Made by a program: the position numbers and the translations under genes. Under the pieces are notes generated by a model. It saw nothing but the letters and a program-made list of their open reading frames with translations, did no database searches and was not told the DNA's origin. A DNA stretch of 64,000 bases from DATEOR01 sp963766725 (GTDB taxonomy: Bacteria; Actinomycetota; Thermoleophilia; Gaiellales; Gaiellaceae): assembly GCA_963766725.1 (NCBI GenBank), contig CAVYBK010000015.1, forward strand, positions 108,304-172,303, given 5' to 3'. Position 1 is the stretch's first letter, and every line of letters begins with the position of its first letter. Shown piece by piece: positions 26,301 through 33,846 of this stretch.

Positions 26301-26514
26301 GTCTGCCGCCCGTGCCCTCGACGACGCTCTCGACGATCTCGGCGAAGGAGGCAGCAAGGCGAGCAGCCGCCTCGTCCCCGTGCTCCTGGGTGTACCGCGT
26401 GTAGCCCCGGACGTCGGCGATCAGGAAGGTCCGGATCCCGGCTTCCGACGTCGATGGGAGAGGGTCTTCGAGCTTCAAGGCCGCAGCGCCCCGTCTATGA
26501 ACCGGGCAGCACAT
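23323..26514 (-). CDS. Class III nucleotide cyclase domain fused through a membrane span to a seven-blade propeller and an SBP_bac_5 domain
   Basis: A single 1063-residue protein. Residues 25-190 are a class III adenylyl/guanylyl cyclase domain: metal Asp in FLIADVRGYTRY (D34) and RGDEVLVVF (D78), and the Asn/Arg transition-state pair in ALNLAARL (N137, R141). Glu occupies the place of the adenine-selecting Lys (LVETRGDE), as in guanylyl cyclases. One membrane span lies at about 207-232. Seven repeats of the type GAVWVGNALDGTVSRVDP start near residues 276, 314, 355, 395, 435, 475 and 516, spaced about 40: a Vgb/YVTN-like propeller. From about 531 (GGTLIVSAYLSGCNCLDPAF) to the end is a full oligopeptide/dipeptide-binding domain. 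Topology predicts the cyclase inside and the rest outside. ATG 26514 has only a weak AGGCG upstream. Confidence 0.88.
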   Translation of the reverse strand: MCCPVHRRGAAALKLEDPLPSTSEAGIRTFLIADVRGYTRYTQEHGDEAAARLAASFAEIVESVVEGTGGRLVETRGDEVLVVFGSPRDGIRTAIALQHRFVERMRSEDPLPLRVGVGLDAGEAVPVNGGYRGGALNLAARLCSLAQPGEVLVSEGLAHLARKVDDTTYVDRGRISVKGLPERVRVYQVSFLLDMPADEPAPRGIRTTVILAAAAVAAIAILAVFVALLTTGFAGSDPPKRIEENALGAIDSKGAKLASQTPVGNGPTAVVEGLGSVWVANSVDGTVSRVDPDREERPVIQVPGTPGGIAAGEGAVWVTDATGHTLSQLSADSNTVVRDDIAVGNGAGAVTVGDGAVWVGNALDGTVSRVDPQRGVETDVVGVGGRPDALAVGAGSIWVTNGDTASVSRIDPRKRVVVQTIPVGNGPRGIAVDGEAVWVANALDGTVSKIAATTGSVARVEAVAPGVSSIVASGGAIWVASPPASKVFRLDPESGQVTDTIEMGSSPSALAAGADDTVWAAALPPASRHRGGTLIVSAYLSGCNCLDPAFAWQADAWRALSMLYDGLVAYRKTGGAPGATLVPDLAVNLPIPTDGGRTYRFQLRRGLQFSDGRPVRASDFRASMERLLRLNGVSVPPFYGGIVGAERCSARLDRCDLREGIEVDDAAGTVTIHLSAPDPDLLAKLALPFAFVLPADAPEPDQPVTDLGRFGDVGAYRIPGTGPYVAASFDPKHELRLTRNPRFKPFAPDAQPDGYPDQIVIRILGDGNSPDQRSAVSEVEAGKSDWTSGLSSEEIERLAVRNAAQLHTTPVGGVQHLMLNTHQRPFSDVRARRALAYAIDRNRLAMLAGGELVARPTCQVLPPTVPGYRPYCPYTVTPAAAIWRAPDLARARRLAEQSHTLGEHVVIAIQAGSPADPSLAEYVAHVLRRVGYRATARVEEDAFGAMLDPHSTVDAMRLGWLQDYAAPSNFVEPLFTCKANQEGGVNVSQFCDPRLDALVSRARATKNASATAEAWARIDRLLVDEAPAVPLYALREADFVSKRVGNYIFNPQFGVLLDQMWVR

Positions 26515-26683
26515 CTTGCGCCTGGCGTTCTCGCGGGTCAACCACACCAAGGGCGCCGAAGGCGTGACGGGGCCCCACTGGACCTCGACTCGCCTCCTCT
26601 CGAGACCCTCGATCAGCCGCTGCGTTCGATCAACTCGACGCGGAAACCGTCCGAGGAATCGCGTGCGCGAGTGGGGCGCCGGC

Positions 26684-27127
26684 TCACTCGTACTCCTCCG
26701 CTTGCGGGAGGTCATCAGTGATCTCGAACCACGGCGCCTTCGAGCCGACGAAGATGTGTTCTGTGGGCCGAACACTGGGTTCGTCGATGAGCGAGCCCAT
26801 CGCGACGTGCACGTACTCGCCGTCGCGCACCACTGAGAAGAGAAGCGAACCACATGTCCCGCAGCGGGTGTCGTTCAGCTCGTCCGACCCGTGGACGAGG
26901 AGGTTGCCTGAGCCTTCTTCGATCTCGAACTTGCTTCGCTCAATCCCCGCAAACGCCTTGAAGGCCGATCCCGTGGCCGCGCGGCACCGGGAGCAATGAC
27001 AGTTCGCGGCGTACAGGAACGCGTCTGCAACGCGATAGCGAACCGCACCGCACTCACATTTCCCGAGAAGGAGGCGTTCGCGAGAAGTCGCATCGGTTCT
27101 CACCTCATCTCGCCCGATGATCTCCAC
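26684..27127 (-). CDS. GFA/CENP-V family protein
   Basis: Zinc-binding fold of the glutathione-dependent formaldehyde-activating (GFA) family, 147 residues. The cysteine clusters are CECGAVRYRV, NCHCSRCRAATGSAFKAF and DTRCGTCGSLLF. The family name comes from Gfa of Paracoccus, but most members have unknown function and the Gfa activity itself is disputed; actinobacteria usually lack glutathione. If the organism handles methylated amines (see the 6-11 kb and 54-58 kb clusters), formaldehyde would be a relevant product, but this is speculation. Start is GTG 27127. Confidence 0.85.
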   Translation of the reverse strand: MEIIGRDEVRTDATSRERLLLGKCECGAVRYRVADAFLYAANCHCSRCRAATGSAFKAFAGIERSKFEIEEGSGNLLVHGSDELNDTRCGTCGSLLFSVVRDGEYVHVAMGSLIDEPSVRPTEHIFVGSKAPWFEITDDLPQAEEYE

Positions 27128-27164
27128 CCCACCCTGTAGCCGTCCGGGACGCGTGCGCGCAAAT

Positions 27165-27536
27165 TCATCCCTGCTCGATGAGCTCGACCCGGTAGCCGTC
27201 CGGATCGCTGACGAAGCAGAGTCGGGAGCCCCCCTCTCGCACGGTGTACGGCGGGCGCTCGGGCTCGATCCCCTGGCCGGCGAGCTGCTCGAGCGTCCCG
27301 TCGAGGTCGTCCACGGTGAGCGCGATGTGGCCGTAGCCGGTACCGAGCTCGTAGGAGTCGACGCCGAAGTTGTAGGTGAGCTCCAGGCGGTCGTCGTCCC
27401 CGGGCAGGCCCATGAAAATGTTGATCGCCTCGTCGCGAATCGGAAGCTCCCGGCGCTTTTCGAACCCGAGTGCCTCGTAGAAGGCGACCGAGCGGTCGGG
27501 GTCGGTGATTCGGTAGCAGGTGTGGATCAGCTCCAT
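27165..27536 (-). CDS. Glyoxalase I-like VOC-family protein
   Basis: VOC-fold metalloenzyme similar to lactoylglutathione lyase, 123 residues. Two beta-alpha-beta-beta-beta units are visible: MELIHTCYRITDPDRSVAFY, then GYGHIALTVDDLDGTLEQL. Candidate metal ligands are H5, E53 in RLELTYN, H70 in GHIALTV and E119 in RVELIEQ, the glyoxalase I set. TAGTCT six bases before ATG 27536 supports the start and a leaderless transcript. The thiol cofactor, if any, is likely not glutathione in an actinobacterium. Confidence 0.85.
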   Translation of the reverse strand: MELIHTCYRITDPDRSVAFYEALGFEKRRELPIRDEAINIFMGLPGDDDRLELTYNFGVDSYELGTGYGHIALTVDDLDGTLEQLAGQGIEPERPPYTVREGGSRLCFVSDPDGYRVELIEQG

Positions 27537-27542
27537 CGCGCG

Positions 27543-27548
27543 AGACTA
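27543..27548 (-). promoter_or_regulatory. -10 box for a leaderless glyoxalase-like gene
   Basis: On the minus strand TAGTCT, six bases (CGCGCG) and then ATG 27536. No Shine-Dalgarno sequence. Confidence 0.6.
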
Positions 27549-27642
27549 ACGCACGCGGCCTCCCCGATCTGGCCGCCGGAAAGAACCATCCGGGCCCGCC
27601 CTCCGTATGCGTACGCAAACCCTCGAGGGAAAGGGAGACGGG

Positions 27643-28128
27643 ATGAAGAAGCTCTTGGCAGTAGTGGCCGCGGTTGCCGCGCTGGCGGCGATCGGCGTGA
27701 CGGCCGCGATCTCGAGCGGGGACGGACGCGCGGTCCTCAAGTTCGACACGATGGCGCCGGTCGTGCCGCCCTACACCGGCGTGACGAACCCGATTCGCGG
27801 CGTGAACGGCGGCGGCGTCGCGTGGGAGCTCGAGTCCGCACAGGGGAGGCTTCGGGCCGACGGACGTCTCGACATCGACGTTGAGGGGCTTGTCGTCGTC
27901 TCCTCTGGCGTGAATCCATCTCCGACGTTCAGGGGAGTCGTGAGCTGCCTCTCCTCCAACGCAGCAGGCGAGCCGACGACGGTGAACGTCTCGACGGATC
28001 CGGTGCCGGCGACGATGACGGGAAACGCCGAGATCGACGCGAAGGTCGTGCTGCCGTCGCCGTGCTTCGCCCCGATTGTCTTCGTGACGTCGGGCAGCGG
28101 CAACTGGTTCGCAGTCACCGGCCGCTGA
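27643..28128 (+). CDS. Secreted hypothetical protein
   Basis: Unrecognised, 161 residues. A signal peptide (KKLLAVVAAVAALAAIGVTAA) is followed by a beta-rich domain with two Cys, in FRGVVSCLSS and LPSPCFAPIVFV, which could form one disulfide. A GGGAG-type ribosome site precedes ATG 27643, rejecting an in-frame ATG 12 codons earlier. Similar short exported proteins with FRGVVSCL-type cores are common in actinobacteria and lack known function. It stands alone on the plus strand, convergent with the EamA transporter gene. Confidence 0.7.
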   Translation: MKKLLAVVAAVAALAAIGVTAAISSGDGRAVLKFDTMAPVVPPYTGVTNPIRGVNGGGVAWELESAQGRLRADGRLDIDVEGLVVVSSGVNPSPTFRGVVSCLSSNAAGEPTTVNVSTDPVPATMTGNAEIDAKVVLPSPCFAPIVFVTSGSGNWFAVTGR

Positions 28129-28136
28129 GGCTGGCC

Positions 28137-29054
28137 TTAAGCGCGTGGGGTCGCCGGGGCGGGTTCGTCCCGACGGCCCCGCACGACCTTGAAGACGCCC
28201 GAGCCGAGCGCCACGCCCGCGAGGATGAGCAGGAGGCCGAGCGCCGCGTTCAGGTGGATCTGCTCGTCGAGGATCGTGACGCCGTAGAAGAGCGCCATCG
28301 GCGGCAGCAGGTACGTGACGAGCGACGTGCGCGACGACCCGTACGTGTTCAGCATCCGGTAGAGGATGAGCGTGGCGAACGCAGTGCCGATGAGGCCGAG
28401 GGCGGCGACCGACGCGAGCGCCTTCCAGCCGGGCATCTGGTCGGGGAGCTGGAAGAGCGAGAGCGGGATCAGCAGGATCATTCCCCAGAACGTCGTCGCG
28501 GCCGCCACGACAATCGGCTCCGTGCTCCCGAAGCGCGCCGGCGCGTAGAGGTTGGCGCACGCATAGGAGAACGAGGCGACCACGACCGCGAGCGTCCCGG
28601 CGATCGCCCACCAGCCGCCCTCGGGGTTGAGCCCCGTGAGGACGCCGACGCCGAGGAGCCCGAGGAGGACGCCGAAGAGGCGCATCCCGGTCACGCGCTC
28701 GCTCGGGCGGAAGCGGATGGCGAGCAGCGCGACGAAGATCGGCACCGTCGAGTTGGCGATCGCGGCCACGCCCGAGTCCACGTGCTTCTCGCCCCAGGCG
28801 ATGAGGGTGAACGGGATGGCCATGTTGATCAGGCCGAGCAGCGCGCCGCCCCGGCCGGTGCCGCGGATCGCGGAGACCGCGCCGCGAAAGCCCGAGGCGT
28901 AGGCGAGCACGGGAAAGAGCGCGGCGAAGGCGAGGATCAGCCGCAGGCACATCATCGGCGCGGGCTCGAGGTCCTCGACGGCGACCTTGATGAAGAGGTA
29001 GGACGCGCCCCACGAGGCGGCCAGGATCCCGAGCATGAGCACATAGCCGCGCAT
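28137..29054 (-). CDS. EamA/DMT-superfamily transporter
   Basis: Inner-membrane drug/metabolite transporter, 305 residues, about ten spans forming two EamA repeats. The first begins GILAASWGASYLFIKVAVED, the second near residue 150 (WWAIAGTLAVVVASFSYACA). Loop motifs PAPMMCLRLILAF and RTSLVTYLLPPMALFYG are typical of RhaT/EamA-like metabolite exporters. The substrate is unknown. TAGGTT six bases before ATG supports the start. Divergent from purL. Confidence 0.88.
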   Translation of the reverse strand: MRGYVLMLGILAASWGASYLFIKVAVEDLEPAPMMCLRLILAFAALFPVLAYASGFRGAVSAIRGTGRGGALLGLINMAIPFTLIAWGEKHVDSGVAAIANSTVPIFVALLAIRFRPSERVTGMRLFGVLLGLLGVGVLTGLNPEGGWWAIAGTLAVVVASFSYACANLYAPARFGSTEPIVVAAATTFWGMILLIPLSLFQLPDQMPGWKALASVAALGLIGTAFATLILYRMLNTYGSSRTSLVTYLLPPMALFYGVTILDEQIHLNAALGLLLILAGVALGSGVFKVVRGRRDEPAPATPRA

Positions 29055-29060
29055 GCTTAG

Positions 29061-29066
29061 AACCTA
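29061..29066 (-). promoter_or_regulatory. -10 box for leaderless EamA transporter gene
   Basis: On the minus strand TAGGTT, six bases (CTAAGC), then ATG 29054. It lies in the 67-bp divergent region shared with purL. Confidence 0.55.
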
Positions 29067-29121
29067 ACGACGAAGACCCCTCCTCGCCTTCCGCTCGACT
29101 CGGTATGGTTGGCGAGGCCTC

Positions 29122-31209
29122 TTGAGCTCCGTTGCTCACCGCCCGTTGCACCGCGCGCTCGGCCTCACGGACGGGGAGTTCGACCGTATCGAGACACTGC
29201 TCGGGCGCCGGCCGAACGACTTCGAGCTGGCCGTCTTCTCGCTCCTCTGGTCGGAGCACTGCGGCTACAAGCACTCGGCTCTCCTGCTCAAGCGCTTCCC
29301 CACGGAGGGTGCCGGAGTCCTGCAGGGGCCGGGCGAGAACGCGGGCGTCGTCGACCTCGGCGAGGGTGAGGCCGTCGCGTTCAAGGTCGAGAGCCACAAC
29401 CATCCCTCCGCGGTCGAGCCCTTCCAGGGCGCGGCGACGGGGGTCGGCGGGATCCTCCGCGACATCGTCGCCATGGGCGCGCGTCCCATCGCGCTCCTCG
29501 ACGGCCTGCGCTTCGGCGAGCCCGGGTTCGAGTTCGGCCGCGCGGTCGGCGGCATCGGGCACTACGGCAACTGCGTCGGCGTCCCCACCGTCGGCGGCGA
29601 CACGGTCTTCGACGACGGCTACGCGTCGAACCCGCTCGTCAACGCGATGTGCGTCGGGCTCCTCCCGACCGACCGCGTGACGCGCGCCCAGGCGGGCGGG
29701 GCCGGCAACCACGTCGTCCTCTTCGGCGCGACCACGGGACGCGACGGGATCGGCGGCGCGAGCGTGCTCGCGAGCCAGGAGCTCTCCGACGACGACGAGG
29801 ACAAGCGCCCTTCCGTCCAGGTCGGCGACCCCTTCACGGGCAAGAAGCTGATCGAGGCGAGCCTCGCGCTCGTGGAGGGCGGCCTGGTCCAGTCGCTGCA
29901 GGACCTCGGCGCGGCGGGCCTTGCGTCCTCCCTCTCCGAGATGGCGAGAGGCGGCGTCGGCCTCGACGTTCACCTCGACCGCGTGCCGCTCCGCGAGGCC
30001 GACATGGAGCCTGTCGAGATCGTGATCTCGGAGAGCCAGGAGCGGATGGTCTGCGTCACCGACCAGCCGGATGCAGTCGCGAAGGTGTGCGCCCGCTGGG
30101 AGCTCGAGGTCGCCGACATCGGCGTCGTCACCGCTTCCGGCACGCTGCGCATGTTCTGGGACGACGAGGTCGTCGGCGAGATCCCCGCGGAGCTCCTCAC
30201 GGAGGAGACGCCGCGCTACCGCGTCGCGACGAGGCCGCGCACGCTGCAGGCGCCGATCTCCCACCGGCCGATCAAGCCCGAGACCGCCGAGCTCCTCGAC
30301 CTCCTCCGCACGCCGGGCCTGAAGAGCCGCGTCTCGGTCTACCGTCGCTACGACCACCTCGTCGGCTCGCGCACGGTCCGCCGCCCCGGGCTCGACGCGG
30401 CCGTGCTGCGGCTTCGCCCCTCGCATCGCGGGCTCGCGGTCTCCCTGGACGGGTCGGGGCGGATCGCATCGCTCGACCCGCAGACCGGCGGGATGCTCGC
30501 CGTGCTCGAGGCGGCGCGCAACGTCGCGTGTGCCGGCGGGAAGCCGCTCGCGCTGACCGACTGCCTCAACTTCGGGAACCCGGAGAAGCCGGAGATCGCC
30601 TGGGAGCTGACCGAGGCGATCGAGGGCATGTCGCTCGCCTGCGAGGCGCTCGGGATCCCCGTCGTCTCCGGCAACGTCTCGCTCTACAACGAGACCGACG
30701 GCACGGCGATCCACCCCACTCCGGTGGTGGGCTGCGTCGGGCTCGTACCCGACGTCCGGCTCGTCCCGGCAGGGTGGCGGGAGGGCGATGCGATCTACGT
30801 CGTCGGCGCGCCCGAGCTCGCGCTCGACGGCTCGGAGTACCAGGCGCGCTTCCTCGGCGGCCCGGCCGGAAGGCCCCCGCGCCCGCACCTCGGCGCCGAG
30901 GCCGCGCTCGTCCGCTTCCTCTGGCGCGCGGCTCCGACGCTCACCGCCTCCCACGACGTCTCGGAGGGAGGCCTGGCCGTCGCGCTCGCCGAGCTCGCGC
31001 TCTGGTCGGAACTGGGCGCGCGGGTCGAGCTCGAGGAGGACGCCGTCGCCTGGTTCGGCGAGGGAGGCGGCCAGGCGGTCGTCGCCTGTCGCCCGGAGGA
31101 CGAGTCAGCGCTCGAGGGCATGCCCTACCGGCGCGTCGGCGAGGCGGGCGGCTCGAAGATCTTCGGCGTCGAGCTCGAAGACCTCGCCCGCGCAGGCGGC
31201 TACGCCTGA
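29122..31209 (+). CDS. purL: FGAM synthase large subunit, small-type PurL
   Basis: Phosphoribosylformylglycinamidine synthase catalytic subunit working with PurS and PurQ. 695 residues, the size of the PurS/Q-dependent type rather than the 1300-residue fused form. Visible motifs are WSEHCGYKHSALLLKRFPTE, VESHNHPSAVEPFQGAATG, the catalytic loop around GVGGILRDIVAMGARPIA, and the second half with ALTDCLNFGNPEKPE and VVSGNVSLYNETDG. TTG 29122 is used, with GAGG a few bases upstream. It overlaps purF as TGATG. Confidence 0.97.
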   Translation: MSSVAHRPLHRALGLTDGEFDRIETLLGRRPNDFELAVFSLLWSEHCGYKHSALLLKRFPTEGAGVLQGPGENAGVVDLGEGEAVAFKVESHNHPSAVEPFQGAATGVGGILRDIVAMGARPIALLDGLRFGEPGFEFGRAVGGIGHYGNCVGVPTVGGDTVFDDGYASNPLVNAMCVGLLPTDRVTRAQAGGAGNHVVLFGATTGRDGIGGASVLASQELSDDDEDKRPSVQVGDPFTGKKLIEASLALVEGGLVQSLQDLGAAGLASSLSEMARGGVGLDVHLDRVPLREADMEPVEIVISESQERMVCVTDQPDAVAKVCARWELEVADIGVVTASGTLRMFWDDEVVGEIPAELLTEETPRYRVATRPRTLQAPISHRPIKPETAELLDLLRTPGLKSRVSVYRRYDHLVGSRTVRRPGLDAAVLRLRPSHRGLAVSLDGSGRIASLDPQTGGMLAVLEAARNVACAGGKPLALTDCLNFGNPEKPEIAWELTEAIEGMSLACEALGIPVVSGNVSLYNETDGTAIHPTPVVGCVGLVPDVRLVPAGWREGDAIYVVGAPELALDGSEYQARFLGGPAGRPPRPHLGAEAALVRFLWRAAPTLTASHDVSEGGLAVALAELALWSELGARVELEEDAVAWFGEGGGQAVVACRPEDESALEGMPYRRVGEAGGSKIFGVELEDLARAGGYA

Positions 31210-32672
31210 TGTGCGGGATCTTCGGCATCCACGCTCCCGACCGCGACGTCGCGCGACTCACGTACTTCGGGCTCTTCGCGCTCCAGCACCGCGGCCAGGA
31301 GTCGGCCGGGATCGCCGTCTCGGACGAGGGCCGCGTCACCGCACTTCGCGACATGGGCCTCGTCACCCAGGTCTTCAGCGAGCAGAAGCTGCGCGGGCTC
31401 ACCGGCCAGGTCGCCGTCGGACACGCGCGCTACTCCACCACCGGCTCCACGCACTGGGCGAACGCTCAGCCGATCATCCAGCAGGGCCGCGCGAGAACGG
31501 TCGCGCTCGGCCACAACGGCAACCTCACGAACACGAGCGAGCTCCGCGCCGGGCTCCTCGCCGAGGGTGCGCGCCTCCGCTCGACCTCGGACACCGAGGT
31601 GATCGCGGCGCTGATCGCGCGGGACGAGCGCCCGCTCGAGGAGGCGGTCGCAGGCGCAATGGGCAGGATCCAGGGCGCGTTCTCCGCGGTTCTCCTCGCC
31701 GAGGGGAAGCTCGTGGGCTTCCGCGACCCGCTGGGGATCCGACCGCTCGTCCTCGGCAGGCTCGAGGACGACTGGCTCCTCGCCTCCGAGACCTGCGCGC
31801 TCGACCTCCTCGGCGCCGAGGTCGAGCGGGAGCTCGCCCCGGGCGAGATGGTGGTCGTGGACGAGAACGGGTACGAGGCGCACCAGGCAGTCGCGCCCGA
31901 CGGCGCGGGCTCCCTCTGCATCTTCGAGTTCATCTACTTCGCCCGGCCCGACTCGAAGCTCCGCGGCGTCGAGCTCCACGGGGCCCGCGTGCGCATGGGC
32001 GAGCAGCTGGCCGCCGAGGCGCCGGTCGAGGCCGACCTCGTCATGGCCGTGCCTGACTCGGGCACGCCGGCTGCGATCGGCTTCGCGCGCGCAAGCGGGA
32101 TCCCCTTCGCCGAGGGCCTGATCAAGAACCGCTACGTCGGGCGCACGTTCATCCAGCCCGACCAGGCGCTCCGCGAGCACGGGATCAAGACGAAGTTCAA
32201 CCCGCTCGGTGAGGTCTCGGGGAAGCGCGTCGTGGTCGTGGACGACTCGATCGTCCGCGGCACGACGACCCGAAAGATCGTGGCGATGCTCTTCGAGGAG
32301 GGCGCCCTCGAGGTGCACCTGCGCATCTCCTCCCCGCCCATCGTCTCCCCGTGCTTCTACGGGATCGACATGGCCGACGAGGACGAGCTGATCGCCGGTG
32401 GCCGCTCGGTCGAGGCGGTTCGCGAGCAGCTCGGCGCGACGAGCCTCGCCTACCTCTCCCTCGAAGGCCTGCAGGACTCGACACGGAGGCCCGAGGGCAC
32501 GTTCTGCCGCGCCTGCCTGACGAGGGACTACCCGACGGAGATCCCGGAGGACCTGAAGCTGGCGAAGCTTCGCTTCGAGGGTCAGGCCGCCGCGGGCTCC
32601 GAGCGGAGCCTGGCGAACCCGACGAAGACGAACATGCTGGCGACCAGCGGCACGAGCCCCAAGGCCCCGTAG
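31209..32672 (+). CDS. purF: Amidophosphoribosyltransferase
   Basis: Commits PRPP to purine synthesis by forming phosphoribosylamine. 487 residues. The Ntn Cys follows the initiator Met directly (MCGIFGIHAPDRD), so no propeptide is seen. HRGQESAGIAVSDEG, GHARYSTTGS and GHNGNLTN mark the glutaminase; VVVVDDSIVRGTTTRKIV is the PRPP-binding motif. Cysteines typical of the Fe-S PurF class occur (SLCIFEFIYFARPDS, GTFCRACLTRDYP). The last 30 codons overlap the opposite-strand MFS gene by 91 bases and look unlike PurF, so the stop may be misplaced by an indel. Confidence 0.95.
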   Translation: MCGIFGIHAPDRDVARLTYFGLFALQHRGQESAGIAVSDEGRVTALRDMGLVTQVFSEQKLRGLTGQVAVGHARYSTTGSTHWANAQPIIQQGRARTVALGHNGNLTNTSELRAGLLAEGARLRSTSDTEVIAALIARDERPLEEAVAGAMGRIQGAFSAVLLAEGKLVGFRDPLGIRPLVLGRLEDDWLLASETCALDLLGAEVERELAPGEMVVVDENGYEAHQAVAPDGAGSLCIFEFIYFARPDSKLRGVELHGARVRMGEQLAAEAPVEADLVMAVPDSGTPAAIGFARASGIPFAEGLIKNRYVGRTFIQPDQALREHGIKTKFNPLGEVSGKRVVVVDDSIVRGTTTRKIVAMLFEEGALEVHLRISSPPIVSPCFYGIDMADEDELIAGGRSVEAVREQLGATSLAYLSLEGLQDSTRRPEGTFCRACLTRDYPTEIPEDLKLAKLRFEGQAAAGSERSLANPTKTNMLATSGTSPKAP

Positions 32673-33679
32673 CCCAGCGCCTCGGCGACCCCGCCTCCGA
32701 TCGCCGGCCCCACGAGGTAGCCGATCGCCCAGATCTGCGACCAGACGACCATCGCCAGCACGATGCGGTCGACTCCGATCGATTCGAGGAGGACGCCGAG
32801 GGAACCCGCCTCGCCCGCCCCGACGCCCAGCCCGAACAGAACCGCGACGACCACCCAGAGGCCGATCATCTCGGTCGCTCCGCCGAGCGCGATCGAGAGC
32901 GTCATGAGCACCGTCGCGACGGCGAGCACGGGCCTCGGTGCCTGGCGGCCCGCCAGCGCAGCCGCTCCGGACGAGATGAGGGCGGCGAGGACATAGAGCG
33001 CGGCGATCTCAGCCTGGCTCAGGTGCTCGGCGAAGTGGAGCGGCATCGGGCCGTCGAACGTCCCGAGAGTCAGTGCCACCATGAGGATCCCGGCCGAGGC
33101 AAGCCAGAAGCCCGGAGTCCTGAGCGCGGCCCGGTCCGAGCCGAACTTGGCCGCGTTCTTGGGAGCGCCGATCCCCACGAGCGCCAGGGTCAGCACCGTC
33201 ACGAGCACGAGGTGGATGGCGAACGGCGTGCTGATCCCTCCGATTCCGCCGATCGCCGGGCCCGCGATCGCTCCGAGCCCGTAGGCGGCGAGGATGCCCG
33301 TCAGCCGCTTGTACTCCTCGCCGGGAAACCGCTCGATGATCGCAAACGCCGTTCCGATCCAGAGCCCGCCCGCGCCGATTCCCTGCACGAGCCTGGCGGG
33401 AAAGTAGACGCCGAGGCTCTCGCCGAAGATGAAGCCGAGGTCGCCGACGATGACGAGGGCGAGCGAGACGAACAGGACTGCGAGGGCATGCCGCCGCTGC
33501 AGGACCCGGGCGGCGAGCGGGTAGCCGACCATCTGGCCGACGGCGAACGAGGCGACCAGGGCGCCCATGAGCCCCGGCCCGGCGCCGGTCGCATCCCCGA
33601 TCTCGGGGACGACGGGCGCAATGATGCTGTAGCCCGCGGAATCGAGCGCCGCGAGCGCGAAGAGGACGGCGAATGGCAA
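32582..33679 (-). CDS. MFS transporter
   Basis: Major facilitator superfamily membrane protein, 365 residues. About 11-12 spans, beginning AVLFALAALDSAGYSIIAPV, with a conserved loop (YPLAARVLQRRHALAVLFVS) after the second and RLVQGIGAGGLWIGTAFAII in the fourth and fifth. Resembles multidrug or metabolite exporters. TTG 33679 has GGAG six bases upstream. An AT-rich inverted repeat lies 76-93 bases upstream. It follows the aldehyde dehydrogenase gene after 167 bases, so it may have its own promoter. The C-terminus overlaps the 3' end of purF on the other strand. Confidence 0.87.
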   Translation of the reverse strand: MPFAVLFALAALDSAGYSIIAPVVPEIGDATGAGPGLMGALVASFAVGQMVGYPLAARVLQRRHALAVLFVSLALVIVGDLGFIFGESLGVYFPARLVQGIGAGGLWIGTAFAIIERFPGEEYKRLTGILAAYGLGAIAGPAIGGIGGISTPFAIHLVLVTVLTLALVGIGAPKNAAKFGSDRAALRTPGFWLASAGILMVALTLGTFDGPMPLHFAEHLSQAEIAALYVLAALISSGAAALAGRQAPRPVLAVATVLMTLSIALGGATEMIGLWVVVAVLFGLGVGAGEAGSLGVLLESIGVDRIVLAMVVWSQIWAIGYLVGPAIGGGVAEALGYGALGLVPLVASMFVFVGFARLRSEPAAA

Positions 33680-33754
33680 CTAGTGCTCCGGCCGGTGATG
33701 GTCTCGCGTTTCTGGCGAGCGAACGGGGCCGGCCGGCCAGGACGCAGGGAGCGT

Positions 33755-33772
33755 CAATATGGATGCATATTG
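33755..33772. promoter_or_regulatory. AT-rich inverted repeat, candidate operator
   Basis: CAATATG, four bases, CATATTG: a perfect 7-bp inverted repeat in an otherwise GC-rich stretch between the aldehyde dehydrogenase stop and the MFS start. Size and position suit a dimeric repressor (TetR, MarR or GntR type). No matching regulator gene is adjacent, although the PucR gene lies 3 kb upstream in the same direction. Confidence 0.45.
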
Positions 33773-33846
33773 GCGCGACCGAGGACGCCGCCGGGCGGTT
33801 CCGGGCGCCGCCAGAATGCCCTGACCATTGCCGGTCGGGGCACTTA

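Noticed and set aside
26684..27127. Calling the GFA-family gene a glutathione-dependent formaldehyde enzyme
   Set aside because: Only the zinc-binding family fold is visible; actinobacteria usually lack glutathione and the activity is disputed.
27100..30954. 1284-codon minus-strand open frame
   Set aside because: It runs antisense to purL and out of frame through EamA and the glyoxalase-like gene; composition is typical of high-GC shadow frames.
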